From the NCBI GenBank assembly GCA_021030905.1, contig JAGFMI010000006.1, positions 930,001-994,000 of the forward strand: DNA of 64,000 nt, read 5' to 3'. The DNA comes from Pyrenula massariospora (Eukaryota > Ascomycota > Eurotiomycetes > Pyrenulales > Pyrenulaceae). The notes below the pieces were generated by a model that made no database searches, was not told the origin of the DNA, and saw only the letters and a list, made by a program, of their open reading frames with translations. The position numbers and the translations under genes are program-made. This document shows, in pieces, positions 22,836 to 34,597 of the stretch (its first letter is position 1; every line of letters begins with the position of its first letter).

Positions 22836-24390
22836 ATGTCGTTTGACTCGATTCCCGTTCTTGATCTCTCGTTATCTCGAGATCCAAGCACAAAACCTGC
22901 CTTTCTACAAACTCTGAAGCATACTCTCCTCGAAGTTGGTTTTTTGTATATCAAAAACACAGGAATCAGCGATCAACTCGTACAAAATGTCATCGAGCAG
23001 GGCAAAAAGTTTTTTGATCTACCAACGGAGAAGAAGCTTGAGATCGAGATGAAACATGCCCCAAGCTTCCTGGGTAGCATTCCCGTGACTTCCTTCTTGC
23101 TGAAATTGACTTTAAAGCCATAGGGTATAACAAGCTTGGAATGGAGATCACAAGATTTCAAACGGACTGGAGGTGTGTTATACGACCTTTCTTACCTATG
23201 GAAGAACACAGCTTACATCACTGTCGTTAAGGGAGCAATATGACCTATCTACGACGTGAGCTGGATCAACTTGATCTCCCTCATCTATCAACTGAGACTC
23301 TTTCAGGCATCCTTTACCCAAGCCGACCGATCCGCTGTACCACAACCTGCTCGCCCCAAATCAGTGGCCTGACTCGACATTACTACCACGTTTCCGAGAG
23401 ACTTACGAAGGGTATCTCGAGCAAATGGGGGCTATGTCAATGGAATTTATTGGCCTTGTTGCAGAAGCCATTGGCTTGCCTTCTACGGCTTTTGGCTCTT
23501 TCTTTGACGAATCTCAGCAACACAAATTGAAAATCGTTAAATATCCAGACATGGCCGAGCTCGGAGATGGGAAGAATCAAGGCGTCGGACCTCACAAGGA
23601 TTCCATGTTGACTTCATATCTTTTACAAGCAAGTCATCATAAAGGGTTGCAAGTGCAGAACATGGATGGCGAGTGGATTGGTAAGCAGCTTATATATTTA
23701 ACTTGTTGCCCTTTGGAAACATTGCGCCATTTCAGCTTGCGACGCTGAGCGAGATTACTCAGAAAACTTTCATCATTTCCACCAAAAGCTGACGGTATTG
23801 GCCACCAGACTGCCCACCCATTGATGGAACTTTTGTTGTTGCAATAGGGCAAGGTTTGCAGGCACTTACTCAAGGTGTGTGTCAAAGGTACAAAGTGGCT
23901 CCTAGCGTGATGGATTTAAAAGACACTCACGATGCTCATAGCACTACACACCGCGTTCTCAGTCCCGCACGTGGGTCTGGACCCCGATTTAGCATACCGT
24001 TTTTTCAAGGCGTGAGCTACGACGCTACATTTGAAAGTATGGAAGTGCCCGATTCTGTCAAAGAGCTTCGTAACGAGATCCTTGAAAAAAGAGGCGCGCG
24101 TAAGGATGACATTGAATTCACATTCACCAAAGGAAAATGGGGTCACCTCGGGGAAGCCACTCTAATGAATCGGATTAAAAGCCACCCTGATGTGGGAGAG
24201 AAATGGGTGAGCAAAATTTTTTGGAATGCCGAGGTCATTTTCCTGCTGACTAAAACGCGCGACTTAGTATCCTGAACTACTGAAGACGATACGTGAGCAG
24301 CAGGCCGCAGAAAGTAAGACAGTGGAAAACCAGGCACGGACAGACCAGTCCACCATCTCACACCAGCCTCAAGCCGTGGAGGCTCATTGA
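22836..24390 (+). CDS. 2-oxoglutarate/Fe(II)-dependent dioxygenase, isopenicillin N synthase-like
   Basis: Seven exons are read: 22836-23073, 23124-23172, 23232-23255, 23307-23680, 23809-23887, 23942-24206 and 24268-24390 (383 residues). Introns are 50, 59, 51, 128, 54 and 61 nt. The N-terminal DIOX_N part reads SIPVLDLS and EVGFLYIKNTG. The jelly-roll core supplies the iron ligands His200 and Asp202 (GPHKDSMLTSYLLQ) and His258 (STTHRVLSP), and the 2-oxoglutarate-binding RxS as PRFS (Arg270, Ser272). The 24-nt exon 3 (REQYDLST) and the 128-nt intron 4 are the least usual parts; both joins restore conserved sequence (TDWREQYDLSTTHPL; GEWIDCPPIDGTFVVAIG). The substrate is unknown. It is divergent from xylitol dehydrogenase and ends 56 bp from the 3' end of the cupin gene. 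Confidence 0.9.
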
Positions 24391-24446
24391 TGGCGAAGAC
24401 GTCAATTCATCCCTCGCTTCAGAGTCCCAGAGCTCCACAAGATAAC

Positions 24447-25127
24447 CTACTCCACCCCATCGCCCAAGGCGTCGCGCCAGAGAGCCGGCAGTACAGCAGG
24501 TGCCTGACCAAAAAGAGGATCCCAGTCGGGAATCGCAACGTCTCTCGCAGTTCTTGCCTTCTGCATAGTTTCCTCTTTGCCAGCCTTGCACCAATTGTTA
24601 TCATAATGAGGACTTCCCTGACCACTTGTTAGTCATCCTAGAAATATTTGGCGATGACCTTACCTCTGGATACAAACCCACATACGTATAATCATCCTCT
24701 GATGTGATGGAATGGTGGCTCACGCCAGCCTTCTTGGATTCAGCAGCTCTTTTTCTTTCGCTGTAGTCAGTTTTCTGTATCAGGCTTTACATACCGGTAG
24801 GACGATTACATCTCCAGGACCCAAGTCTACCTCTGTGCCTCCACTCTCATCCAACGGTCCTTGGCCCAGGCGTAGTCTACTTGAGCCTTTGAAGACTGCA
24901 TAGCATTCATGAGTAACAGAGTGGAAGTGGCAAGTTCTGTACGTCTTGAAGACGCCGCCTTGCAGCCACTTGTTCCGCTCAATGACCTTCCGCACAGCTT
25001 CCGCATCTGCCGCTGCTGGAAGCGCCTTGCGGTAAACGAGGACTGGAAGCTTGGAGTTGGGCACCGTGGGCGTCGGGTTGAACCTGTAGACTTCAGGCAT
25101 GTGCTCGTCCACCTGCTGTTCGTGCAT
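24447..25127 (-). CDS. Small cupin-domain protein
   Basis: Exons are 25127-24795, 24729-24664 and 24617-24447 (189 residues); introns are 65 and 46 nt. The single cupin fold reads FKTYRTCHFHSVTHECYAVF, then GTEVDLGPGDVIVLPAGVSH and a C-terminal YVGLYPEGSPHYDNNWC. The His/Glu pattern of cupin motif 1 (HFHSVTHECY) and the His of motif 2 (AGVSHH) could bind a metal. The protein starts at ATG (MHEQQVDEHMPEVYRF) and ends DALGDGVE. Related fungal proteins are annotated only as cupin-domain proteins, so reaction and substrate are unknown. It lies tail to tail with the 2OG oxygenase gene. Confidence 0.87.
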
Positions 25128-26164
25128 GTTCTGTAGTTGTTAACGAATTTGCTTGCGCTGGTAAACTTAAAGATCGGAGTTGGCTCGCTGGAGGCGTTTC
25201 TGAGCAGCCAGGGTTATATACCTTTACAATGAGAAAGGCTGCTTAGCCTCGGTTGTACAAACTCGTAGGTAAGAATCCTGGTTCTTTAGGTTCACAGCGT
25301 TGTTGGTCACATGGAGCAACGCTGCAGTGCGACCCTTTGACTTTCCGGGCTGTCAGGGGAAAGTTGGGGCTCTGAGGGCGAACGGGCCCAGGTGGCTGCA
25401 AGGCCAAGACGTCCCTGAGGAGGCGGCGAGGCTCCAGCTCAAGGTGGGGATGGACCTGCCAAACAAGAGCTGCGGTATGACGCTATGCAGATCTGATCTC
25501 GAGTGCTTTCGGCTTAGCGAACACCCTCTCACCCTGTCGTTCTGGGGTCGTCGCCATACCAGAAATATCCTCCCCTTACGTCTCCAAACTTCCAAGAGAC
25601 ACCTCAGGCGAGCCCATTGACAGGTATTTTTCGCCTAACTTTTCTGGACTTGTGGACTGGTACGACCCTAATCGACGTCCTACCTCTCTTCCACCCAATT
25701 CCTCCTACGTTACACTTATCTATTAAAGACATCATGCCGCCCCCCAGCTCTCCCATGCACTAAATGTGCATCGACGAATCGATGGCATTGTGGCCCGATG
25801 AGCACGCCGCCATCGATAATCTCTGGCTCTGACGAGGGCGCCTCGAACTGAAACTCAGTCGAACATATAATTTATTCCTTTACGCGACGCTTCGGTTGAA
25901 GCATCAGACCAAAATCTTCGATTGACCCTACCGGCGAACCAGGCCTGCTCCGAAGGACCGTGTCGAGGATAGCCAGACGCCACCAGCCAAAAGATTGTGT
26001 ACAGCAGCTACAAACCATTGCAAGACCTTTGGAGCCCATCTTAGCCTTAAAACGCTGAGAGCCATCCCCAGCAGGACCATTTTACACTGTAGGTGGGGCA
26101 GAGTATCCAAGAGACCGCATGTAAAGCAAACACTACAGGAGGGCATTTACTTAACGTCTTTCAT
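25128..26164. other. Intergenic, divergent promoters of cupin and histidine kinase genes
   Basis: About 1 kb. One open frame (25300-25620, plus) begins at a non-ATG codon and looks non-coding. Nothing else was recognised. Confidence 0.5.
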
Positions 26165-29100
26165 ATGGCGACCAATTCTGCTCCTAAACCAGAACTTAAT
26201 GATCCCCTTAAGGACGGCCTAGTATCAAAGAGCTTGGACTTTAATCAAATTGGTATTGGAGAGCTGCTTGACCAAGATCGGGAACCCGCTTTCATAATCG
26301 ATGTTGCAGACAATGCAAATTACATCGACGGACCTCTACAGTTACTGTTCTCCAATAAAGTCCTGAAACAGCATTTGGATTTACTAAATTTGGTTCAAGG
26401 AGGTTACAAGATTCTGTCTCACGCTGTCAATTCTAAGTCTTCCTATTCCCAATTTAAGGCTTGGGCCACAAGTTTTGTCAGGGACTTCAGAGCACTAGAC
26501 GTGTCTTTACCATCCTTCTCGTATGGCGGTATCGTCTGGGTGTGCTCAGTAACACTTCGCAGGCGATTGCGCGTCTTCAAACGCCATAGTGAAGACAGCC
26601 AAATATCAAACTTTGTGCACGCCAAAATTACCGGCTCAAAAGATCAAGAGCATGAAAGTATATCGACGAGCCCCAACATTTCCGAAACGGCCTCAGTTGG
26701 CGATAGAGAGAATGGCTTGGCTTTAAGGCTTCGTGCAAAGGGTTTTGAAACGGCATCTCCGGAACTGGAAGACACAAAGTCGAAAGTACGTGTGACAGAT
26801 GTTTGGACCGAATCGCAATTAAGTAAAGAAAACACGCCTGCGGATCAAGTTCCAAGCCTCCAGGATACAGGTCTGTCCCAGCAATCTACGAATGAGGCGA
26901 TCCTGAGGGCTGCATCAGCCGGAAACGTAGACAGTTTTGGGCGTGGCTTATCTAACTCAAAATCTACAGGCTTTTTCGACTGGACAAGGTTACCCTTTTC
27001 AAGTTCATTACCTCACCACATACAGTTCGCGCGAAATGTTGAATGGTCTAAAACGCCTCTCGGGCCAATCGAAAATTGGCCGGCAGGTCTCCGTGAAATG
27101 TGCAATCTGATAATGGCCAGCCCTCATCCTGCGGCTATGTATTGGGGCAAGGATCTTACGGCTATATATAATGAGAGCTACGTAATGCTTGCCGGCCAAA
27201 AGCACCCAAGTTTGATGGGTATGAGCTATAGGGAAGCATGGAGCGAAATATGGGATGCGGTAAAAGACGTCTTTTCGAATGCGGTCTCAAATGCTCAAGC
27301 AACTATGAAAGACGATGACCAATTATTCATCAGGCGTACTGATTTCCTCGAAGAGACATACTTTTCTTGGTGAGTGCGTTTTTTGCATTGCAGAGACGTC
27401 TTTCCCCTTCTACATCACAGAAACTTTTAGACGCACAACAATGATCCAAAGCCTTTAAAGCTCACTTCTGCTCACTAGGTCTATAATACCACTCATCGGG
27501 GAAGACGGATCCGTTGTTGGACTTTATAACCCAGCTTTCGAAAAGACACGTCGGAAAATTGCGGAGAGACGGATGCTGACACTCCGAGAGATTGGGCAAA
27601 CAACCGCAGCTGCAAAGGATATTTCCGAATTCTGGCGCCAAGTTCTCAAAGGCCTTGAGTACAATGAATACGACGCACCCTTCGCCCTCGTATACTCAAT
27701 CACAGATGATTCTGATAGTAGCGAGGTGTCGTCTACGACCTCCGGCAGTCTACTCCTTGCGAGACAGTGCGTTTTCCAAGGAAGTCTTGGTATACCAGAA
27801 AATCATCCAGCAGCACCTACAAGCATTGATTTGAAATTCGGCGACTCTGGATTTGCTGCTGGCTTTCATCAAGCGATAAGAACCGACAGACCGATCCTAC
27901 TGCAGGACACCGATGGAACACTTGACCCACATCTGCTCGACAATCTCTCATGGCGGGGGTTTGGTGACCGTTGCCATAGCTGTGTTGTCATTCCTATTCA
28001 TCCGACTACCGGAGAGTCTACGCTAGGCTTCTTGGTCATGGGCATTAATCCAAGACGGCACTATGATGAAGACTATAGTCTCTTCGTCCAGTTGCTGAGT
28101 CGCCAACTTGCGACTTCTGTAGCATCCGTCGTCCTTTACGAGGAAGAGATAAAGAGGGGTCAGCGTGCGGCTCGACTTGCTGCACAAGACCGCATTGAAC
28201 TTTCGAACCAACTCGCCGCGCGGACTCAGGAGGCTGTGGACCTTGAGATAAGATTTACGCGAATGGCGGAACTTGCTCCAGTTGGGATGTTCATCGCAGA
28301 CTCTTCTGGCAATATGACTTTCTGTAACCAGACATGGTACGACCTTTCTCGCTATCCGAAGGGAGAGCTGGTAAATCGAGAGTGGATGGAATATGTACAC
28401 GAACTTGACCGTCCTGCACTTATACGATCCTGGTCGACTCTTATTGAGCAGCGAAAGACTGTTTCTTTGGAATTTCGTTTTAAGACCACTTGGCAAGATA
28501 CAAAAGGTAATCTTGGCGACACTTGGGTTTTAATGAGCGCGTACCCCGAACAGTTTCCTGACGGGCATCTGGCGAGTGTTTTTGGATCCGTTACTGATAT
28601 CAGCAGCCAAAAATTTGCAGAAGACCTGAATAAGAAACGCATGGAAGAAGCAGTCGAGTTGAAGCGACAGCAACAGAACTACATCGACACTACTTCGCAT
28701 GAGATTCGTAATCCTCTCTCCGCCATTACAATGTGCAGTGAGGAGGTCACAAGTACTCTTGAAGAAGTGAAAGCGTCTGCGGATCTGCCAGAACATGTTC
28801 TCACTTCGGTAGATTCAGCACTAGATGCAGCGCAAACCATCACGTTATGCGCACAACATCAAAAACGCATTGTTGATGATGTATTGACTTTGTCAAAGCT
28901 TGATAGCGCCATGCTCATGGTAACTCCAGTGGACGTCCAGCCAGTTAGTGTGGCTCAGCGCGCCTTAAAGATGTTTGAGGGAGAGCTCCAGAATGCAGAT
29001 ATCGACCTGGATTTCAAGGTCGAGGAATCTTTCACGAACCTAGACGTGGACTGGGTCCGCTTAGATCCATCTCGTTTGCTCCAAATACTGATCAATCTCG

Positions 29101-30217
29101 TTACAAATGCTATAAAATTTACAAAAAGTCAGGAGCGACGACACATCTCTGTTCAGCTAGCCGCCACTACCGAGCGTCCATCAGAAAATTCAGAGAACCA
29201 CATCTCATACGTTCCAACACGATCCACTGGCAAAGATATCACAGTCGCCGCTGACTGGGGCACGGGAGAGAAAATCTACCTCTACTTTGCCGTAAAAGAC
29301 ACTGGTAGGGGCCTCACCGAGAGCGAGAAAAAACTCCTCTTTCTGCGATTCTCTCAGGGCAGTCCACGAACGCACGTTGCCTACGGCGGTTCCGGCTTGG
29401 GGCTCTTCATCTCTCGTGAGCTTGTCGAAATGCAAGGTGGCGAAATTGGGGTGGCCTCACAAAGCGGCAAGGGGAGCACCTTCGCCTTTTACATACTCGC
29501 TAAACGCTCCCATGCGCCAAAGGACTGGGCTGAAACGCATTCGAGTACATCCCACATACCCCGCAAAGGCTCCGGCGCAAGGACGATCCGAACCTTTGGC
29601 AGAGCGCACTCTGACGAAGCACTAAGGCAGTCACCCACTGGCGCTGGGAAGCGATCGACTTCTGCCACGATGGCAGCGACTCCGGTAGCTTCGCCCTTGG
29701 CTTCGCCCACCTCTCCAGAAGCCCTCCGCATCTTCATCGTCGAGGACAATGTCGTCAACCAGAAGGTCTTAGCAAAGCAGCTCACCAAGGTAGGGTGCAT
29801 GATCCAGGTGGCGAACCACGGTGGAGAGGCACTGGAGAGGTTGCGCACATCGAGATACTGGAAAGGTCACGACGGAGATGGCGAGGACTTGGGGCTGATC
29901 TTGATGGATATCGAGATGCCGGTGATGGATGGGCTGACGGCGGCGAGGAAGATCAGGGAATTGGAACGGAATGGGATGTTGACGGGACATGTGCCGATTA
30001 TGGCCGTCACGGCGAATGCGAGGGAGGAGCAGATTAAGCTGGCGTTGGATGCTGGGATGGTATGTGCCCTTTTCCAATCAACGTGTTTGAAATGACATGC
30101 GACAATGCGATGACTGACCCAGACTTCCTTTAGGACGGCGTTGTTTCTAAGCCTTTCCGGGTCCCGGATCTGCTGCCGAAGATGAAGATGTTGATGGAGA
30201 GATTACGAAATCGATGA
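26165..30217 (+). CDS. Hybrid histidine kinase with PAS, GAF-like, PAS, HisKA, HATPase and receiver domains
   Basis: Exons are 26165-27369, 27479-30059 and 30134-30217 (1289 residues); introns are 109 and 74 nt. The order by sequence is: a low-complexity N-terminal region; a PAS-like domain from about residue 280 (WSKTPLGPIENWPAGL, AMYWGKDLTAIYNESY); a GAF-like region about 430-640; and a second PAS about 658-780 (PVGMFIADSSGNMTFCNQTW). Next come the HisKA H-box YIDTTSHEIRNPLSAI with phospho-acceptor His809 and the HATPase boxes LINLVTNAIKFTK, VKDTGRGL and GGSGLGLFISREL. A receiver domain follows, with IVEDNVVNQKVL, phospho-acceptor Asp1212 in ILMDIEMPVMDG, and Lys in VSKPFRVPDLL. All catalytic motifs are intact, so a phosphorelay to a phosphotransfer protein is expected. 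The signal sensed is unknown and the fungal HK class is not assigned. The last exon restores GMDGVVSKPF. Confidence 0.94.
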
Positions 30218-30392
30218 CTATATACGACAGGCATTCTTACGATCTTGTACTATATCCTCTACAGTCAACACACTTGTGCATTGATATAGACCTGGGCTGG
30301 GCTGGCGAATTCACGACACAATGTCGTTGTATTGCATAAATGTAAATCAACAAGATTCGACACTTGATACGACTCTATCTCTAGCTGGCTGG

Positions 30393-33300
30393 CTAGCTAG
30401 CTGCGACCGACTTCCTTGCATACGCCTCGGCAACTTTCTGGAACAAATCGCGAACCGGCATCGTGCCCAGGGAGCCAGCGTCCAAGGCACGCGTCAAGAT
30501 TCCGCTCCGCTCCGATCCCTGATGACCTTGCTCAATGGCAAGCTGGCCTGGAGTCTCCTTGCCCTCTTCAATTGCTGCCGATTGACCCAAAGATCCAAAC
30601 ATGTTCTCCAACCCGTTCTTCAACCCCGCCTGGCTGCCTAGCTGGCGCGTTCCTGTCCTGCTGGTCAGAGCGCCGTACCCGGGTGCCTTCATCGTCGTCA
30701 CGCGACCCTGTCCGTCCGCGTATACGTATCCGGCGCCCTCGGGGATGGCGACCAGCGCGGTGACGCGGCCTTGGACGGTCGACTCGAAGACGGGCGAGCT
30801 CTCTTCTGGCGTGAAGACGGCGATTTGGGATTGTGGCTTGTGGTTCTTCTTGTGCGGGATGGGGAAGGCGATGGCGAAGGTGGAGCCGGAGGGGTGGGAG
30901 GCGAGATGGGTGAAGGCTGGATGTGACGATGGGGAGTTTGGAGACGAATTAGAAAGCTGGGGGAGTGGGAGGCCGAAGATGAGGGTTGAGGAGACTAGAT
31001 CCCAGACGCGGAGGTGGGAGGATAGGGCGATGAGGTGGCGGTTGAGGAAGGCGAGCTTGGGAGGGTGAGTGGATGGGGAGACGAGGAGGTGCGGAATTGA
31101 GTGTACGAGAGCTCCGCTGCGAGGAGAAAGGATAGAAATTGGCTGAGAGCTGGGTGGTGATGGTGGTGTTGCTTGGTCATCGGCGGTGGGTGGTGGTGTG
31201 CCTTTGTCGAGGTATATAGCCAGCGCGGACCCGTCATCTGAATACGCTAGAGCAGCTGTATTCGGATGATCTGACGAGGCAGACAATACATCTGAACCTT
31301 CCAGCTCAGCTGTCACCCGACAACTCCATGTGTAAAGCACATTTCCCTCCTCGTCCTTTATATTCTGTCCATCACGTCGACGAGCCTTCGGCGTCCAGGT
31401 CCTTACTTTCCCATCTTCTCCTACAGTTGCAAACTCAGTCCTAGCGGGGTTAACAGCAACCGCTAAAATGTGTCCTGAATGTGGGTCATTGATTCGCGTG
31501 CTTGTCTCCCATTCCGAGTTCGCTTCTTTATTCCTCGTCCAGATGCGTAGAGCTATTTCTCTCGATCGCCGCCGAGCTTTGTTGAAAAGGAGGTCTTTCG
31601 GGTAGAGTACGTCAAGGCTTTGCTTGTCTGGGCACCATTCTTCGATCGTGATGAGCCAGGAGCCGTCATTGGTGAGCTGAAGGTGAGTGAGAGAGGGATC
31701 TTTAACGAATTGACCACGGGGCGCGGTTTGCAGGTTGGTGGTACTGTTTCGCGTCAAAGCCTGGCGGGAGATGTGGTTAGAAGTCGAGGAAATGTTGTAG
31801 GTTTGTAGGAATGTCAGGGATGAGAAAGGGTTTGAAAGAGAGGCAGATGTTGCGCAGAGTAAGTGTGTTGTGTAAAGAGGGTCGAGAGAGACCAATGTGG
31901 GAAGGCTGGGAAAGGCTTCGCTAGAAAGGCAGGGTAGTCCAAGACCTGAGATGCTGGCTATTGGTTCGAGGGTGGACGTAGAGAGCACCATAGCAGAATT
32001 GTCAGCCTGAAGGAGCGCGTAAGAATTGCCAGAAGGGGAGATAGAGAGATTAAGAATTGGTGATGAGAGATGGGGAAGATATTGACGTCGATCTGTTGAT
32101 AGCTGCCAAATCACCAGCACCGTTTCGTGACCCCCGGAGATGAGGTAATTGCCGTCGCGGGAATACCTTACTGCTTCCACGGCGTTGCGATGCCAGTGAA
32201 GACGCCGAGGGTCCAGGGTTCGCCGTTGGTCTGAAGGTACGCTCCATTCACGGCTGTAAAGAATTTTGAGAACATCTTCATAGACTAGGATAAGACCGCT
32301 CTTGCAGCCAATAGCTAGGTCTATGGGCGCGTCCCCATGTTGCGAGCTGGTCGCGATGTCAGACGATTGGTGAATGTCCAGGCTGCATATTTCTTCTGTA
32401 ATGTTGATCTCTCTCCAAACATAATGCTCCTGGCCAGATGACGTGCCGGGCAGTCCGAAGAGCACCGCTTTTGTCGAAAAGAGAACAAGAGGCAATAATT
32501 TCCTTAGCGAGTGGGGAAGCATGAGCTTCATAGACCTGCGCAACAATTGACTCTCATTTGATGGTCGCTGCTCTTGTGAAACAAGTTTCATTGTAACAAC
32601 TTCAGTATGCTGAGACTTGTCGTGATGAAAGATACAAGTGAGTTCATCTTCTTTGACAGTGTCATCCCAGACATTTCCGTGAATCTGAGTCAATCCCTTA
32701 CGTACGCTCCATTTCGATATTTTCAGGCCGTCTGTCCAGTCCCATTTTGAGATCGATCCAGTCTCAGAAGCAATGAAGACGACATTAGGTTGAGGTTGTG
32801 ACAGCACAAAATCCGAAACAATCTCATTCTCATCAACTTCCAACGATCTCAATAGTAGAGACGTCTGGACCGAATAAACATACACAGCGGAGACGTCTGC
32901 CAGTAAGAGATGTCTGCATTTGATTAGCATCTAGAATTTCACCTCTAAAAGTTGTAACGGTGTCTTGTCAAACTCACCGTCCGTCTCTAGTTATCGCAGG
33001 ATCTCTCCGTAGAAAGCGGCCACCTGCCGTCCTTGTTTCCATCCAACGGTCAAACGAAGGAGCTGTTTCGACCATAGAGGACTTTTGCGACCTTTTCTTT
33101 GCACGCTTTTCTCTTTTCTTAGTTTCAGCATCACATTGAACATCTTCGCGAGGCAAGGCGTCTCCTCTGGCCCTGATGAGAGAATCTTTTGTCAAAGGGG
33201 AATCATTACTGTGATGTTGTCGAAATAAGATTTCACTTGGCACCTGCTTTTTTCCGTGCGTCTTCCTATCCTTCATTTTCTGCTCTTTCCTCGTTACTTG

Positions 33301-33795
33301 CCCAACACTATCCTCTGCTTGCTGTCCAACCAGATCTGCTCCTCGCCGATCTTTATTCTGATTTCCCGAAAGGTTTATTTGCTTATCTCCTTCTTGGTTT
33401 CCTGGTTCTGTTTTCTGCTTATTCCCCTTTTTCGATCGGCTTTTCCTTCTCCGTTTCCCGTTCTCTCTAAGCTCCATTTCGCCAGTATGGAGTTCATGAT
33501 AAAGTGACGGTTGCTCTTCCGTTGGCGGAACGGTTATGTTCCTCCCATTAATCTCTTTTTGTTCAATAGAAACGCTAGTCGCAGGCGCTATCGGTAGAGA
33601 TCCATGTTGATGCCCGTGCTCTTGGCTATCTGAACGTGCTGGTGCTGCTAGACTCATGGAGGGTCCATCAGAGTGAGGCGTTGATGAATCCCCGAGTAGT
33701 CCTTTGGAATTCCCAGCGCTATGGCGTTTTCGTCTGCGCTTACGAGATCTTTCGCTCTCGGTGGCTAAGTCTGGTCCCCGTTTCTCTGCAACCAT
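30393..33795 (-). CDS. nan1: U3 snoRNP WD-repeat protein Nan1/Utp17 (WDR75 homologue)
   Basis: Exons are 33795-32978 and 32913-30393 (1112 residues), with a 64-nt intron joining AITRDGR to HLLLADVSAVYVYS. The yeast and human counterparts belong to the t-UTP subcomplex of the small-subunit processome, needed for rDNA transcription and early pre-rRNA processing in the nucleolus. WD-repeat blades are visible, for example AVEAVRYSRDGNYLISGG then VLVIWQL, and DPHSGHILAVAVNPARTEF then GEDGKVRTWTP. The first 260 residues are a Lys/Arg- and Gln-rich low-complexity extension with nuclear-signal-like clusters (SRKRRRKRH, GKRRRKSRSKK). The C-terminal tail looks disordered and then helical (PVRDLFQKVAEAYARKS). 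It is head to head with rpb10 and tail to tail with the histidine kinase. Confidence 0.9.
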
Positions 33796-34213
33796 CTTGC
33801 GCTACCTAGAGATCACCAAGGTTCATAATTTGTGGTTGGTGCCGGTTGGGTTGCTATGGAGCACCATTGGAGACCGATAAGCAGTCGGAGGAGCTCAAAA
33901 GACTTTTGCAATCATGAATCGCCTTTGGAAGCGCCGGTTTTATTTTGCCGCTTCACATGCAGTGTGAGAGCTGTACGTAGTTGTGAATTTTGACTGCAAT
34001 GTGGGGAAAAAGTTTCAGCCTTGGCGCTCCGCACTGCTCGCGGAGAACATTTTTGTTACAGAAATCACTTCGCCTATCTGCATCCTTATCCTCAAGATAT
34101 ACTCATTCATCGAACCCTACAGTCACCGCCATTCCTGCTTCCAAACTTGCTCATTTCGAAAAAGGCAGCTCGACAGATCACTACCTAGCTTGGGATTTTT
34201 AGTCGCAGTCAGC
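33796..34213. promoter_or_regulatory. Bidirectional promoter region of nan1 and rpb10
   Basis: Only 418 bp separate the two start codons. A CCAAT element in reverse orientation is present at 33866-33870. No other motif was assigned. Confidence 0.5.
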
Positions 34214-34597
34214 ATGATCATTCCAGTACGTTGTTTCTCCTGCGGCAAGGTAAGATTCGGCCAGCATGCTAAATTCGAACATTTTCCTAATGAGAGTCGT
34301 AGGTCATTGCGGACTTGTGGGAGCGTTATCTTCAGATGGTACAAGAGTCACAAGAGGAGAATGTGGAAGGGTATGCCATCATCCTGCAGATTTAACTGTC
34401 TAGATCACTCATTCTTCTGCCTAGCGAAATCATGACCCAGCTTGGGTGCAAACGGTATTGCTGCCGACGGATGTTGATGACACACGTGGACCTCATCGAA
34501 AAGCTACTACAGTAAGGTCCAGCTAGTACAGGAAATGTCTTTGTCTAACGATTGATCTAGATACGACCCATCTGATCGCAAACTGAAGTCCCAATAA
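34214..34597 (+). CDS. rpb10: DNA-directed RNA polymerases I, II and III subunit RPABC5 (Rpb10)
   Basis: Four small exons are read: 34214-34249, 34303-34370, 34425-34511 and 34561-34597 (75 residues); introns are 53, 54 and 49 nt. The product starts [12 protein letters not shown], continues [10 protein letters not shown], and has [20 protein letters not shown]. The four zinc ligands Cys7, Cys10, Cys47 and Cys48 are all present. Rpb10 is a zinc-binding subunit shared by all three nuclear RNA polymerases. Length is slightly above the 70 residues of the yeast protein, from a short insert ([11 protein letters not shown]) and a different C-terminus (DRKLKSQ). Every intron is phase-consistent. Because the exons are so short, the gene is easily missed when only long frames are considered. 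Confidence 0.96.

Noticed and set aside
23681-23808. Possible extra mini-exon inside the 128-nt intron of the 2OG oxygenase
   Set aside because: Joining 23680 directly to 23809 yields the expected WIDCPPIDGT block, leaving no residues to be supplied by a mini-exon.
25300-25620. Plus-strand frame of 106 codons
   Set aside because: Starts at a non-ATG codon, no family signature, in a promoter region.
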